Origin: Candidatus Nanosynbacter featherlites
GTDB lineage: Bacteria; Patescibacteriota; Saccharimonadia; Saccharimonadales; Saccharimonadaceae
Length of the DNA stretch: 64,000 bases
Direction of reading: 5' to 3'
Assembly (NCBI RefSeq): GCF_005697565.1
Contig: NZ_CP040004.1
Coordinates: forward strand, 496,001-560,000
Under the pieces are notes generated by a model. That model searched no databases. It was not told the origin of the DNA and saw nothing but the letters and a program-made list of their open reading frames with translations. A program made the position numbers and the translations under genes. Below, piece after piece: positions 23,726 through 32,107 of the stretch (positions are counted from its first letter, which is position 1; every line of letters starts with the position of its first letter).

Positions 23726-24379
23726 TCATTTAGCTTTTTTGGAATGGTTTTCACGCCACTTGGCGATCATTGCATGGTTGCCGCTCAGTAAAACCTCTGG
23801 AACCCGCAAACCATTAAACTCTGCAGGGCGCGTGTACTGTGGGAACTCCAACGTCTCACCATCCGAGAAACTCTCAATCACTGCCGATTGCTCACCACCC
23901 AAAACTCCAGGCAACAGCCGAACGATTGAATCAATGATGGTCATGGCCGGCAGCTCGCCGCCAGTCAGTACATAATCACCGACGCTCAGCTCCATATCCA
24001 CCAGTTCCATGATTCGCTCATCATACCCCTCATATCGTCCACAGATAAAGATGTAACCGTGCTCTTTTTCTGAAAATTCTTGCGCCAGCGACTGCTTCCA
24101 TCTGGTGCCGCGTGGCGTCATGATGACTACCTTGGCAGTTGGGTCCTGACTCTTGGCGTGTGCCACCGCCTTCCACAGCGGCTCTATCATCAGCAGCATG
24201 CCGTCACCGCCACCATATGGAGTGTCGTCAACTTGTCGCCGCGGCCCCAGACCAAACTCACGCAAATCAATGGTTTCCAGACTCACCAGACCCTCTTTTT
24301 GTGCTTTCCACATCATGGAACTACCAAACACACCCGTCAACATTTCGGGGAATAGTGTAATCACTTGAAATTTTCTCAT
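23726..24379 (-). CDS. trmD: tRNA (guanine-37-N1)-methyltransferase
   Basis: 217 residues; methylates G37 of tRNAs reading CNN codons, preventing +1 slippage, with S-adenosylmethionine bound in a trefoil-knot fold. Family blocks are FQVITLFPEML (start), RQVDDTPYGGGDGML (substrate loop), YIFICGRYEGYDERI and DYVLTGGELPAMTIIDSIVR (knot and cofactor site), then LPGVLGGEQSA...ESFS and LEFPQYTRP. Slightly shorter than E. coli TrmD (255). Leaderless: TAAAAT ends 7 nt before the ATG. khpA, its usual companion, is 0.9 kb upstream with a lipoprotein gene between. Confidence 0.97.
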   Translation of the reverse strand: MRKFQVITLFPEMLTGVFGSSMMWKAQKEGLVSLETIDLREFGLGPRRQVDDTPYGGGDGMLLMIEPLWKAVAHAKSQDPTAKVVIMTPRGTRWKQSLAQEFSEKEHGYIFICGRYEGYDERIMELVDMELSVGDYVLTGGELPAMTIIDSIVRLLPGVLGGEQSAVIESFSDGETLEFPQYTRPAEFNGLRVPEVLLSGNHAMIAKWRENHSKKAK

Positions 24380-24386
24380 CTCTCAA

Positions 24387-24392
24387 ATTTTA
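24387..24392 (-). promoter_or_regulatory. -10 box TAAAAT, leaderless start for trmD
   Basis: Minus-strand TATGCTAAAAT (extended -10) ends 7 nt before ATG 24379. Confidence 0.6.
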
Positions 24393-24400
24393 GCATACAC

Positions 24401-24429
24401 TTGACTAAAAAGTATTTTTAGTGTAAAAT
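24401..24429 (+). promoter_or_regulatory. Promoter of lipoprotein gene 24460
   Basis: TTGACT (24401-24406), 17-bp spacer, TAAAAT (24424-24429). A leader of ~24 nt carries AAAGGAG. Confidence 0.7.
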
Positions 24430-24459
24430 GATGCCTAACAATTTAAAGGAGTTTTTGTT

Positions 24460-25158
24460 ATGAAGGAAACCTTACAACAATCTAACTTTCTGCGTGATAA
24501 AGTCGCTAAGCCTGCCGCAGGATTAGCCATCGTTGGTACTAGTCTTGGTATTGGCGGCTGTTCAGCTGAACCACAGCCCGACATGTACAAAATGTCTGTC
24601 GCTATAGCCTGTGATGGACAATCACATTTTGGTAAACCTGGAATATTGTCATACGAAAATGACGTCAACGGCAGGGGCGACACCGGAAACGTAGACAGAG
24701 TGACCGTTGGCTGTCAAACCTGGTCTATGGACGCTGACTCTAGCCAGGAAAATGACGCTCGAGTTGCTGGAGAAGTTGAAAAAAGAAAGCTAACAGAAGA
24801 AGAACAAAAAGGCAATCGGCAAAATCGGGTTTACGATATTGTCAGTGAGACCCGAGATGATAAAACATACACCATTGATTGGAATGTCACGGTTGATAAG
24901 CCAAAGGAGGGAAAGAAAGACGCCGCAACTGAACTTCCTCACCCTCTTTGCTATGCAGGCAACTATCTGGTTGGAGATGGCGATTCTGGGACCATCGTGT
25001 ATGAGATCTCAGACCCAGACCACAAGATCAACCCCGTAATAGACCCTAATGACACAGGCGGTTACATAGTCAATAAAAACGCTGACGGAAAAGTAACCTC
25101 CTATATGCGAGAAAATCCAGCACCAGATGCTAATTTCGTGGAGCCACCTTATTTCTAA
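24460..25158 (+). CDS. Secreted lipoprotein of unknown function
   Basis: 232 residues. A signal peptide ends in a lipobox, GTSLGIGGCSAEP, with Cys near residue 34 as the lipid-modified N-terminus of the mature protein. The mature part is hydrophilic and acidic, with repeated Asp/Gly/Asn turns (NDVNGRGDTGN; DPDHKINPVIDPNDTGGYIV) and no recognised domain. It has a strong promoter, Shine-Dalgarno AAAGGAG and its own terminator, so it is a stand-alone, probably well expressed cell-surface protein inserted between trmD and khpA. Surface exposure makes it a candidate for host contact, which is inference. Confidence 0.75.
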   Translation: MKETLQQSNFLRDKVAKPAAGLAIVGTSLGIGGCSAEPQPDMYKMSVAIACDGQSHFGKPGILSYENDVNGRGDTGNVDRVTVGCQTWSMDADSSQENDARVAGEVEKRKLTEEEQKGNRQNRVYDIVSETRDDKTYTIDWNVTVDKPKEGKKDAATELPHPLCYAGNYLVGDGDSGTIVYEISDPDHKINPVIDPNDTGGYIVNKNADGKVTSYMRENPAPDANFVEPPYF

Positions 25159-25178
25159 GTAGATCTAAACCATAGCCC

Positions 25179-25209
25179 AAAAAACCGCCTCATCACGGGG
25201 CGGTTTTTT
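25179..25209 (+). terminator. Hairpin terminator after lipoprotein gene
   Basis: AAAAAACCGCC-TCATCACG-GGGCGGTTTTTT, works on both strands. A further small hairpin CAATGG-TTAC-CCATTG (25227-25242) lies before the khpA stop. Confidence 0.85.
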
Positions 25210-25290
25210 AGCACAAATAAGGCTCTCAATGGTTACCCATTGCTCGCATAGAGCTGTTCTCGCATGTTGTCTGTGCTTGAACTACGTTTA

Positions 25291-25683
25291 TTATATATCA
25301 AGGTCGTCCAGTTCTGCAAGCTCTTTTCGAGCATTTTCTGCGTAGGAAGATTGGCTTTCCACAGCTTCCTCTGTTGACTTTTCCACAGCAGATTCAGAAG
25401 ATGTGCCATCTCCACTACTCTGCGCGCCAGTAAAGCCGTCATTGTTGACGATTTTCAAATTGTAGCGTGCATCATTTTTTGTGCCCAAAGCTCGCAACAA
25501 AGTACGAACACTTTGTGCAGTGCCACCGCGTTTACCGATCACCCGACCCAAATCCTCAGGATTGACAGTCAGGGTTAGCAACACACCTTTTTCATCAATC
25601 AACCGCTCAACGACAACATCATCCGGATGCTCCACAAGTGATTTAATGATGTATTCCACAAATTGCTGGTCAATCGTTGACAT
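25291..25683 (-). CDS. khpA: KH-domain RNA-binding protein KhpA
   Basis: 130 residues. Residues 1-80 match KhpA (YlqC): FVEYIIKSLVEHPDDVVVER, VNPEDLGRVIGKRGGTAQSV with the GxxG loop GKRG, then RTLLRAL. KhpA binds structured RNA, usually with KhpB, and affects cell-division and elongation proteins. The C-terminal 50 residues are a Ser/Glu-rich disordered tail not found in the ~80-residue family norm. Shine-Dalgarno AAGGAGG. Its place near trmD and rnc follows the common rpsP-khpA-rimM-trmD neighbourhood. Confidence 0.9.
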   Translation of the reverse strand: MSTIDQQFVEYIIKSLVEHPDDVVVERLIDEKGVLLTLTVNPEDLGRVIGKRGGTAQSVRTLLRALGTKNDARYNLKIVNNDGFTGAQSSGDGTSSESAVEKSTEEAVESQSSYAENARKELAELDDLDI

Positions 25684-25760
25684 TCTGCCCCTCCTTCGGA
25701 ATTAAACTGTATAGCTAGTATATCATAAACATTTTAGCACGAGCAATAACAGAATCAGGC

Positions 25761-26492
25761 TCAAGAAGCGCTTTCTGAGTCATCATTCAGTCGCCGGTAT
25801 TCCGCCAATGCAGCCCGAGCCGCTGCTTGTTGAGCAACCTGTTTGGATGGACCACTTCCTTGACCCATCAAACGGTCACCAACAAACACACCCAGCCTGA
25901 AGACTTTGTCGTGGTCAGGGCCCTCTTCGCTTAAGACTTTGTAAACCGGCGTTTGTCCGTCTAATCGCTGCGAAACCTCCTGCAAATGAGACTTCGGATC
26001 ACGCCAACTACCAGTCTCCAAAATATGATCCAACTTGACGATGATGTGTGTATGAATAAAATCGCGTGCATCATCAAAGCCACGTTCCAGATAGATCGCG
26101 CCGATGACCGCCTCAAAGGCATTGGCCAAAATCTGCAAATGTGCCCGGTCTGAACCATTTTTCTCGCCCTTTGACATGCGAATGAGCGGCCCATAGCCCA
26201 ACTTATCTCCCGCATCACCAATACTCTCTGTGCGCACTAGCGCCGCCCGCCACGCCGTCAAAATACCTTCTGGCTCAGAAAAATTAGTAAACAGATATTC
26301 AGTCACTGCCAATTCCAAAACCGCATCTCCCAGAAACTCCAGCCGCTCGTTGTGCTCGTGAACTGATTTTCTGTGTTCATTAACATAGCTGCGGTGCGTC
26401 AGCGCAGTGATCAAAAGATCCAGCTTTGTAAACTCAAAGCCCAGCTTCTCACGCGCAAATTCTTGGTATGGCGCGGTATTCATCCCACTCAT
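25761..26492 (-). CDS. rnc: Ribonuclease III
   Basis: 243 residues; cuts double-stranded RNA in rRNA and mRNA maturation. The signature NERLEFLGDAVLELAVTEYL holds the metal-binding Glu and Asp, and LANAFEAVIGAIYLERG the second Asp/Glu pair. Residues ~165-235 are the double-stranded-RNA-binding domain (DPKSHLQEVSQRLDGQTPVY ... GSGPSKQVAQQAAARAAL). It begins one base after the stop of the Nudix gene, with AGGAGAA upstream, so nusB, the Nudix gene and rnc form one operon. Confidence 0.96.
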   Translation of the reverse strand: MSGMNTAPYQEFAREKLGFEFTKLDLLITALTHRSYVNEHRKSVHEHNERLEFLGDAVLELAVTEYLFTNFSEPEGILTAWRAALVRTESIGDAGDKLGYGPLIRMSKGEKNGSDRAHLQILANAFEAVIGAIYLERGFDDARDFIHTHIIVKLDHILETGSWRDPKSHLQEVSQRLDGQTPVYKVLSEEGPDHDKVFRLGVFVGDRLMGQGSGPSKQVAQQAAARAALAEYRRLNDDSESAS

Positions 26493-26990
26493 CTACAAAT
26501 TCTCCTGTCTGATACGTTTCATGGCGAGCAAAATCAATTTGCCAATGTCCTCATATTCAATTTCGTCCAAAGCTTCGTGAAATGAAAACCACTTAAGGCC
26601 ATTCATCCACTCTTCTTTTTGTAATTTTTCATTTGGGTCAAGAGCTTTAACCAGATATACCTGCGTCGTCATCAACACCAGTTTATCAATTCGTCGATAG
26701 CGAAAATTGACCTTGCCCAGCCAGCCGCAAACCTCAATCTTTTTCAGGCCGGTCTCTTCACCGATTTCTCGCCTGGCAGTTACCTGCGCCGTCTCACCTG
26801 GCTCAATGTGCCCCTTTGGGATGGTCCAGCGATCCCGCGCGTCTTGATACAACAAAAACTCCGCCTCGCCCTTGCCGTTACGACGAAAAACAACACCGCC
26901 AGCTGTTGGTTCGCGCACGATTTCTTGAATTGATGGCTTTTTATGTCCGCTAAAATATTTGCGTATTCCGCTAAAATTGTCCTTTGTCAT
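26493..26990 (-). CDS. Nudix hydrolase
   Basis: 165 residues. A complete Nudix box starts at GHIEPGE and ends REIGEETGL (G-x5-E-x7-REUxEExGU), preceded by RDRWTIPK, the pattern seen in diadenosine polyphosphate hydrolases and MutT-like proteins. Likely removes damaged or signalling nucleotides. The start MTKDNFSGIRKYF at 26990 overlaps the 3' end of nusB by 20 bp (ATG 26996 is an alternative two codons earlier, after GAGG); longer frames run back into nusB and are not used. Part of the nusB-rnc operon. Confidence 0.85.
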   Translation of the reverse strand: MTKDNFSGIRKYFSGHKKPSIQEIVREPTAGGVVFRRNGKGEAEFLLYQDARDRWTIPKGHIEPGETAQVTARREIGEETGLKKIEVCGWLGKVNFRYRRIDKLVLMTTQVYLVKALDPNEKLQKEEWMNGLKWFSFHEALDEIEYEDIGKLILLAMKRIRQENL

Positions 26991-27423
26991 CGGCATCCTC
27001 TTGGAGGGAGCGATATGCTGTACCCAGCACACCGTTGATAAATTTCCCTGAGTTATCCGAACCAAACGCTTTGGCTAATTCGACTGCTTCATTGATGACC
27101 ACTTTTGGAGGTGCATCTTTTGCGTGATTGAGCTCATACAGCGCTAACCGCAAAACTGCCCGGTCAATTCGCGCGATCTGCTCAATTGGCCATTCGGGAG
27201 CCAACGGACGCAATTGCTCATCTAGTTCCTGCTGCACCGAGATTACGCCGCTCACCAGCTTATCCACAAAATCGACATCATCGACTGATGACTTGTACTT
27301 ATCAAGATTTCTCTCAAGAATGTCTTTGTATTCGACTGTATCGTCTCCAACCTCACGGCGAAATTCATATTCATACAATGTCTGAAGAGCGACGATTCGT
27401 CCTAAATGACGGTTTGAAGCCAT
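26971..27423 (-). CDS. nusB: Transcription antitermination protein NusB
   Basis: 150 residues, all-helical. Family blocks: RHLGRIVALQTLYEYEF at the N-terminus, PIEQIARIDRAVLRLALYEL and PKVVINEAVELAKAFGSDNS followed by GKFINGVLG. With NusE/S10 it binds boxA RNA and keeps rRNA transcription processive. Follows rpmF by 33 bp and overlaps the Nudix gene downstream. Length matches the family (~140-150). Confidence 0.95.
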   Translation of the reverse strand: MASNRHLGRIVALQTLYEYEFRREVGDDTVEYKDILERNLDKYKSSVDDVDFVDKLVSGVISVQQELDEQLRPLAPEWPIEQIARIDRAVLRLALYELNHAKDAPPKVVINEAVELAKAFGSDNSGKFINGVLGTAYRSLQEDADDKGQF

Positions 27424-27456
27424 GCCTAAAACGTTCCTGTTCGGGTTATATTACTA

Positions 27457-27603
27457 CTATTTCGTTTTTTTGCCAGTTTCTCGCTTGGTAGTCCAGGCTT
27501 TAACTGGTGAAGAACCGTTTACACGGCGAGCTAATTTCAATACCAAGTGGCTGCGGCGCAGGCCAGTTTTTCGCGGGCTGCTCTGTTTTTTAGGTTGTGC
27601 CAT
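27457..27603 (-). CDS. rpmF: 50S ribosomal protein L32 (short, zinc-free)
   Basis: 48 residues: MAQPKKQSSPRKTGLRRSHL and then a basic tail. The M-A-x-P-K-x-x-x-S-x-x-x-x-G-x-RRSH start is that of bL32. The four Cys of the zinc ribbon found in many bL32 proteins are absent, as in other Cys-free forms, and the C-terminus is shorter. Strong AAAGGAG Shine-Dalgarno; a TATAAT box lies ~40 nt upstream. First gene of the rpmF-nusB-Nudix-rnc run. Confidence 0.85.
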   Translation of the reverse strand: MAQPKKQSSPRKTGLRRSHLVLKLARRVNGSSPVKAWTTKRETGKKTK

Positions 27604-27727
27604 AATCTCTCCTTTATCAGTTTATATTAACACTTGGGCTTTATTATAACGGTTTTTACGATTTTTCTCAAGAGTATAGTCTGAGATATTCTACAATATA
27701 CTTGACTTTTTATATTGCTTATGCTAT

Positions 27728-27733
27728 TATACT
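27728..27733 (+). promoter_or_regulatory. -10 box TATACT for 27738
   Basis: TATACT ends 4 nt before ATG 27738. TTGACT at 27702 is 20 bp upstream of it, longer than usual, so its role as -35 is doubtful. Confidence 0.45.
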
Positions 27734-27737
27734 AATC

Positions 27738-28244
27738 ATGAACAATAAACGATTACCAGAAACAAGCTTTGCAAAAAAGGAAAAAATAGAGAACAGGCTC
27801 AGAAAAACTGTGGGGATGCTAGCCATAGGTGTCACTGGATTAGGCCTTGGCTTATATCCATGGGAAGGCAGGTCTAGCGCCGAAGCACCAGACAGCCCTG
27901 CTGCTGTTGCAGAACAAGGCGCCGTTGATTTTGTTAACGCGGCACACGAAAACCCATCACTGCTAGGACCGGAAAAAACTTTCTCTGTCGATTTACAGGA
28001 TGGTGATTCCGTTAATTCTGCGGCACAGCGAGCCGCTGAAGAAGTCGGCGAACAAGAGGGGTGGTCTGCAGACCAGATTAACCTTAATATTGGTGTAGTT
28101 ACAGAGGCTAGTCAGGAAGTCCTTGACAACTCAGAATACAAGATTCCTCCAAAAGAATTCACTGTTACTATGGTCGAGAAAGACACTAATGGCGATGGCA
28201 AGAAAGAAGTCTTTCCTGCAGACGCAAAACCTAAAGCTAAATAA
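27738..28244 (+). CDS. Exported or membrane-anchored protein of unknown function
   Basis: 168 residues. A basic N-terminus (KKEKIENRLRK) is followed by one hydrophobic stretch (TVGMLAIGVTGLGLGLYPW, ~residues 28-46), a signal peptide or anchor. The rest is acidic and hydrophilic (VDLQDGDSVNSAAQRAAEEV; QEGWSADQINLNIGVVTEA). The DLQDGDSVNSAA-type sequence is vaguely LysM/BON-like but not enough to assign. ATG 27738 is used because the frame extension to 27702 crosses the -10 box. Its last 8 bp overlap the leuS stop on the other strand. Confidence 0.6.
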   Translation: MNNKRLPETSFAKKEKIENRLRKTVGMLAIGVTGLGLGLYPWEGRSSAEAPDSPAAVAEQGAVDFVNAAHENPSLLGPEKTFSVDLQDGDSVNSAAQRAAEEVGEQEGWSADQINLNIGVVTEASQEVLDNSEYKIPPKEFTVTMVEKDTNGDGKKEVFPADAKPKAK

Positions 28245-30819
28245 CAACGTTAAGTAGTTTACCCGGAACATAAACCATCTTTTTAGGTGGTTTATTGTTT
28301 GTGAATTTTTGAACATTGGCGTCAGCTAAGGCTGTTTCTTCAACGCCCTGCCGGTCGATGTCGGCTGGCAGCTCCAGTCGTGATCGAAGCTTGCCGTTGA
28401 CTTGGACGATGATGGTCATCACATCACTCACCAGATATTTCTCGTCCCACTTTGGCCAGTGATTGACGTGAATGGTATCAGCGTGGCCCAATTCCCGCCA
28501 CAATTCTTCAGTGATGTGCGGTGCGAATGGCGCTAAGATTTGTAGTAAACTCTCCAGGGTGAACCGCCATGTTTCCGACGCTTGCATACCGTGTGACTCT
28601 TTGAATTTGTATAGGCCGTTGACCATTTCCATCATTGCCGCCACGGCTGTATTGAATTTCTCATCCTCAATGTCACGAGTGACTTTTTTGATGGTTGAGT
28701 GCGTTAGGCGCAGAAGGGTGGCGGCGTCGCCCCCTCCGACAGAGGCTGTGGAGGGTTCGCGAGTAGCGGACGCTCCAGCCGAACGCTCGCGAGTAATCTC
28801 CTGTGGAGATTCGAGCGAAGAGTGTACTCTGGAGGAGGATGGCGCCGCCAAAAACTCCTGCACCACATTCCACACTCGGTTCAGGAACCGATACGTTCCT
28901 GGCACCCCGCGCGGATCCCACGGTGCATCCATATCATAGGGCGCGATGAACATCTCGTACACGCGCAGCGCATCGGCACCATAACCACTGTCCATAATCT
29001 CCATCGGATCGATGACATTGCCCTTGGATTTACTCATCTTTTGACCGTCGGGCGCCATGATATAAGCGTTGTACATCATCCGTTTGAATGGTTCTGGCGT
29101 CGGCACCAAGCCAAGCTTATGGAAGAAGCGCATCCAAAAACGACTGTACAGTAGGTGCGCCACCGCGTGGTCGGCACCGTTGTAATAATCGACCGGCATC
29201 CAATGACCAATTCGCTCAGGATTCCATGCCTCGGCATCATTGTGCGGGTCAAGATAGCGCAGGAAATACCAGCTGGAACAGGCGTATCCATCCAGGGTAT
29301 CAGTTTCGCGCCGACCTTCACGCCAATTGTCGCCCGCTGGCTTCGGCTCGGTGATTGGCACAGTTTTGCCCGTCTCAACATCAACCCACACACGCACCCA
29401 GTCATCAACTTGTGCTAGGACTGACGTGTTACCGCCCGTCGGTTTAAAATTCTCGACTTCTGGCAGAATCACCGGCAAGCACTCATCCGCTACAGCAATT
29501 GGCTCAAAACCGTCAACATGCACCATTGGAATTGGCGCACCCCAGTACCGCTGACGAGAGATCAGCCAGTCACGCATTTTGTAAGTAGTTTTGCCTCGAC
29601 CAGAACCCTGCTGTTCCAGCCACGCGACAATTTGCTCGCGGGCATCCTCGCTGCGCGTGCCGTCAAACTGTCCAGAATTGATCAATTCACCTTCGCCAGT
29701 GTAGCAGCCGACGTCTGCCGAATCCTCTGGCTTGTCAACCACCTGAACAATTGGCAGATCAAATTTCTCAGCAAAGGCAAAGTCACGTTCATCATGGGCT
29801 GGCACTGCCATGACTGCACCCGTGCCGTAACCACTCAGCACGTAGTCGGCCACCCAGATTGGCAGCTTTTGACCATTGACTGGATTGATGACATAGCTGC
29901 CAGTAAAGACGCCGGTTTTATCCTTATTTTCCTGGCGTTCAACGTCAGACTTCTGCTGCGCCGCTTGAACGTATGCTTCAACTTTGGCACGCGTGTCAGC
30001 ATTGACCAGCTGAGAAACCAATGAGTGTTCTGGCGCCAGTGCCACGTAGCTGGCACCAAACAGGGTGTCGGGGCGCGTGGTAAATACGGTAATGATGGCA
30101 TCCTGTCCGTTAACTACAAAGTCAACTTCTGCGCCAACCGACCGGCCGATCCAGTTTTTCTGCATGGTCTTGACCATGTCCGTCCAGTCTAGGTCATCGG
30201 TCGCCTCCAAAATCTCATCAGCATAAGCCGTAATGCGGAAAAACCACTGCTTGAGGTTGCGCTTGGTCACAGGATTGCCGCAGCGCCAACATTTGCCGCC
30301 CTCGACCTGCTCGTTAGCCAGCACCGTATTGTCGGTATCACACCACCACTGTGGCTGCTCCTTTTGGTACGCCAAATCGTGCTTGTACAGCTGCGTAAAA
30401 ATCCACTGCGTCCATTTGTAATACTCAGGGTCAGCGGTGGAAATCTCCTTTGACCAATCATAGCTAAATCCGAGTCGTTTTAACTGGGCGATGAAATGAG
30501 CCTTGGCTTCGTCATGCGCCACTCGCGGCGTTTTACCGACCTTGATGGCGTAATTTTCCACCGGCAAACCAAAGCTATCCCAGCCAATTGGATGGTACAC
30601 ATTGTAGCCTTGCTGACGCTTCAAGCGTGCTTTGATGTCGGCAAACTGAAACGTCCGACCGTGACCGATGTGAATACCAGCCCCGGTGATGCCAGGAAGC
30701 ATGCTGAGACTATAGTATTTTGGGCGCGTTGTATCACTAAGATTAGTGACGTAGGTACCGTCAGCCTCCCATTTATCTTGCCATTTTTTCTCAATTTCCG
30801 TCGGATTGTAGCGTTTCAT
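28237..30819 (-). CDS. leuS: Leucyl-tRNA synthetase with in-frame insertion
   Basis: 860 residues; charges tRNA-Leu. Class I signatures GAGIHIGHGRTFQ (HIGH) and GQKMSKSKGNVI (KMSKS), the editing domain with TTRPDTLFGASYVALAPEH, and a Cys pair GGKCWRCG in the zinc-like insert are present. ATG 30819 is chosen: TATAAT ends 7 nt upstream, and a 19-codon extension would cross the promoter. Residues ~657-701, between the catalytic core and the anticodon-binding helices, are a Ser/Arg/Glu-rich stretch not present in ordinary LeuS, encoded by a 130-bp palindromic element (28720-28849). The reading frame stays open, so the enzyme is expected to work. Confidence 0.95.
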   Translation of the reverse strand: MKRYNPTEIEKKWQDKWEADGTYVTNLSDTTRPKYYSLSMLPGITGAGIHIGHGRTFQFADIKARLKRQQGYNVYHPIGWDSFGLPVENYAIKVGKTPRVAHDEAKAHFIAQLKRLGFSYDWSKEISTADPEYYKWTQWIFTQLYKHDLAYQKEQPQWWCDTDNTVLANEQVEGGKCWRCGNPVTKRNLKQWFFRITAYADEILEATDDLDWTDMVKTMQKNWIGRSVGAEVDFVVNGQDAIITVFTTRPDTLFGASYVALAPEHSLVSQLVNADTRAKVEAYVQAAQQKSDVERQENKDKTGVFTGSYVINPVNGQKLPIWVADYVLSGYGTGAVMAVPAHDERDFAFAEKFDLPIVQVVDKPEDSADVGCYTGEGELINSGQFDGTRSEDAREQIVAWLEQQGSGRGKTTYKMRDWLISRQRYWGAPIPMVHVDGFEPIAVADECLPVILPEVENFKPTGGNTSVLAQVDDWVRVWVDVETGKTVPITEPKPAGDNWREGRRETDTLDGYACSSWYFLRYLDPHNDAEAWNPERIGHWMPVDYYNGADHAVAHLLYSRFWMRFFHKLGLVPTPEPFKRMMYNAYIMAPDGQKMSKSKGNVIDPMEIMDSGYGADALRVYEMFIAPYDMDAPWDPRGVPGTYRFLNRVWNVVQEFLAAPSSSRVHSSLESPQEITRERSAGASATREPSTASVGGGDAATLLRLTHSTIKKVTRDIEDEKFNTAVAAMMEMVNGLYKFKESHGMQASETWRFTLESLLQILAPFAPHITEELWRELGHADTIHVNHWPKWDEKYLVSDVMTIIVQVNGKLRSRLELPADIDRQGVEETALADANVQKFTNNKPPKKMVYVPGKLLNVVI
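28720..28849. repeat. Palindromic insertion element inside leuS
   Basis: Imperfect terminal inverted repeats: GGCGGCG...CCCTCC at the left end and GGAGGA...CGCCGCC at the right. Inside are two copies each of TCGCGAGTA and CTGTGGAG in direct order, and the hairpin ATCTCC-TGT-GGAGAT. G+C content is clearly above the gene around it. It lies in the linker before the anticodon-binding domain and keeps the frame open. No second copy was found in this window. Confidence 0.55.
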
Positions 30820-30826
30820 ATCTGTA

Positions 30827-30832
30827 ATTATA
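30827..30832 (-). promoter_or_regulatory. -10 box TATAAT, leaderless start for leuS
   Basis: Minus-strand TGCTATAAT ends 7 nt before ATG 30819. Confidence 0.7.
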
Positions 30833-30838
30833 GCACGA

Positions 30839-30868
30839 AAATCGCCCCACATGAGAGCGGGGCGATTA
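30839..30868 (-). terminator. Hairpin terminator of 30886 gene
   Basis: AATCGCCCC-GCTCTCATGT-GGGGCGATT on the minus strand followed by TTCG; immediately upstream of the leuS promoter. Confidence 0.65.
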
Positions 30869-30885
30869 ACCGTCAATTAAGCTAG

Positions 30886-32067
30886 CTACGCTTCGTCAGC
30901 GTCACTTGTTGAGCTTGCTGGAGTGCTACTCTTCGGAACAAAGCTAGACAGCGGACTTGATTGGATTTTTTTCAAAACATCCTTCAGGTCTTTTGCGTCA
31001 GATGGTGCTTCAACTTTCTTGGCATCGCCGTACATGACTCCTGTCTCGAGAGAGACCTTGTTGCCCTGAGACGAACCCTCAAACTCTACGCGGCGCACTT
31101 GCCTCTTTGCGTTGTCAATCCACAGCTTCAGGGAAACATCTACCTTCTTGAAATCAAGTGAATCCGTATCAAGCGCTTTTGAGCTACTGCCACCACATTC
31201 TTTAATCTTCTTGGCATATGTTGTTTCGCTCAACGCTTTGGCAAAATTCTTACGCTTCTCAAGGGTAGCGTCGCTCAAATCAATCTCAAATCCACGCAGG
31301 CCATCTTTTGTGCCCAAATCTTTCTTGATTTGCAGGAAATTATTGTTGCGGTATGCTTGAGCGATTTCTTCGCGAACAGCAGCATCGTCCTTAGCACGGC
31401 GAACTGCATTCATCACACACTTTGCTTCCTCTGACTGCTCCAAGTCGTCTGAAGAAACCTTGATCCAATTACCATCAACCTCATTAATGATGGTCTCAAA
31501 CTGCTTTAGCATTGTCTCTTTGAGTGACTTTGTCTGAGATCGGCTAGAAATCGCACCACCTGGCGAGGAAACACTTTCCATATAGCGGTCTATGGCCGTC
31601 TCAATTGAGCTGCGAACATTCTCCAGCTTAATGTACAGTGCGTCTTCGGTGTTTCGCACATTCACTTTTGGCAGCGCGAACTGTATTGTTTTATCAGAAC
31701 CACCGGCGTTAACTGTTATATCAGCTTGCAGCTCCTGACTCTTCTCTGCATCCGATGATTTGAGTTTAATGGCGACTTTTTGATTACCTTTGCCCTCAAA
31801 AGTCAGCCGTCCTTCAGTGACGGAATTGTTCGACATGATTGCATTGACAATCGATGCCTCCAGTGCGCGCTGCGGGTTATTAAATACCAACAAATACCAC
31901 AACAATCCTGCAATCAAGCCAATGGTGGCTAATGATCCTACGACCAAGCCAATGATCAACTTTTTGCGGTTTTTCTTTTTCGGTTTGTTGATTGCACCCA
32001 TGATAGGCGGCTGTTCAGCCGGCGGCGTTGACTCAGCCGGTGCTGTTGTTGGCTGCTGTATGCTCAT
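30886..32067 (-). CDS. Single-helix anchored extracytoplasmic protein, unknown
   Basis: 393 residues. Residues 1-35 are Pro/Thr-rich and cytoplasmic, followed by KKKNRKK and one transmembrane helix (~38-60, LIIGLVVGSLATIGLIAGLL). The outside part of ~330 residues is a soluble domain (SVTEGRLTFEGKG; GNWIKVSSDDLEQ; RGFEIDLSDATLEKRKNFAK) with two Cys, and a Ser/Pro-rich tail. The pattern of beta-strands after the helix recalls LppX/LolA-like lipid-carrier folds, but this is only a suggestion. ATG 32067 is used, with GGAGGGG 3-5 nt upstream; TATAAT lies ~36 nt before it. Confidence 0.65.
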   Translation of the reverse strand: MSIQQPTTAPAESTPPAEQPPIMGAINKPKKKNRKKLIIGLVVGSLATIGLIAGLLWYLLVFNNPQRALEASIVNAIMSNNSVTEGRLTFEGKGNQKVAIKLKSSDAEKSQELQADITVNAGGSDKTIQFALPKVNVRNTEDALYIKLENVRSSIETAIDRYMESVSSPGGAISSRSQTKSLKETMLKQFETIINEVDGNWIKVSSDDLEQSEEAKCVMNAVRRAKDDAAVREEIAQAYRNNNFLQIKKDLGTKDGLRGFEIDLSDATLEKRKNFAKALSETTYAKKIKECGGSSSKALDTDSLDFKKVDVSLKLWIDNAKRQVRRVEFEGSSQGNKVSLETGVMYGDAKKVEAPSDAKDLKDVLKKIQSSPLSSFVPKSSTPASSTSDADEA

Positions 32068-32107
32068 ATACCCCTCCAAATTACTACTATGTTACTCATT
32101 ATATCAG

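Noticed and set aside
30820-30876. 19-codon N-terminal extension of leuS
   Set aside because: It would be encoded upstream of the TATAAT box that drives the gene; LeuS normally starts at MKRYNPTEIEKKW.
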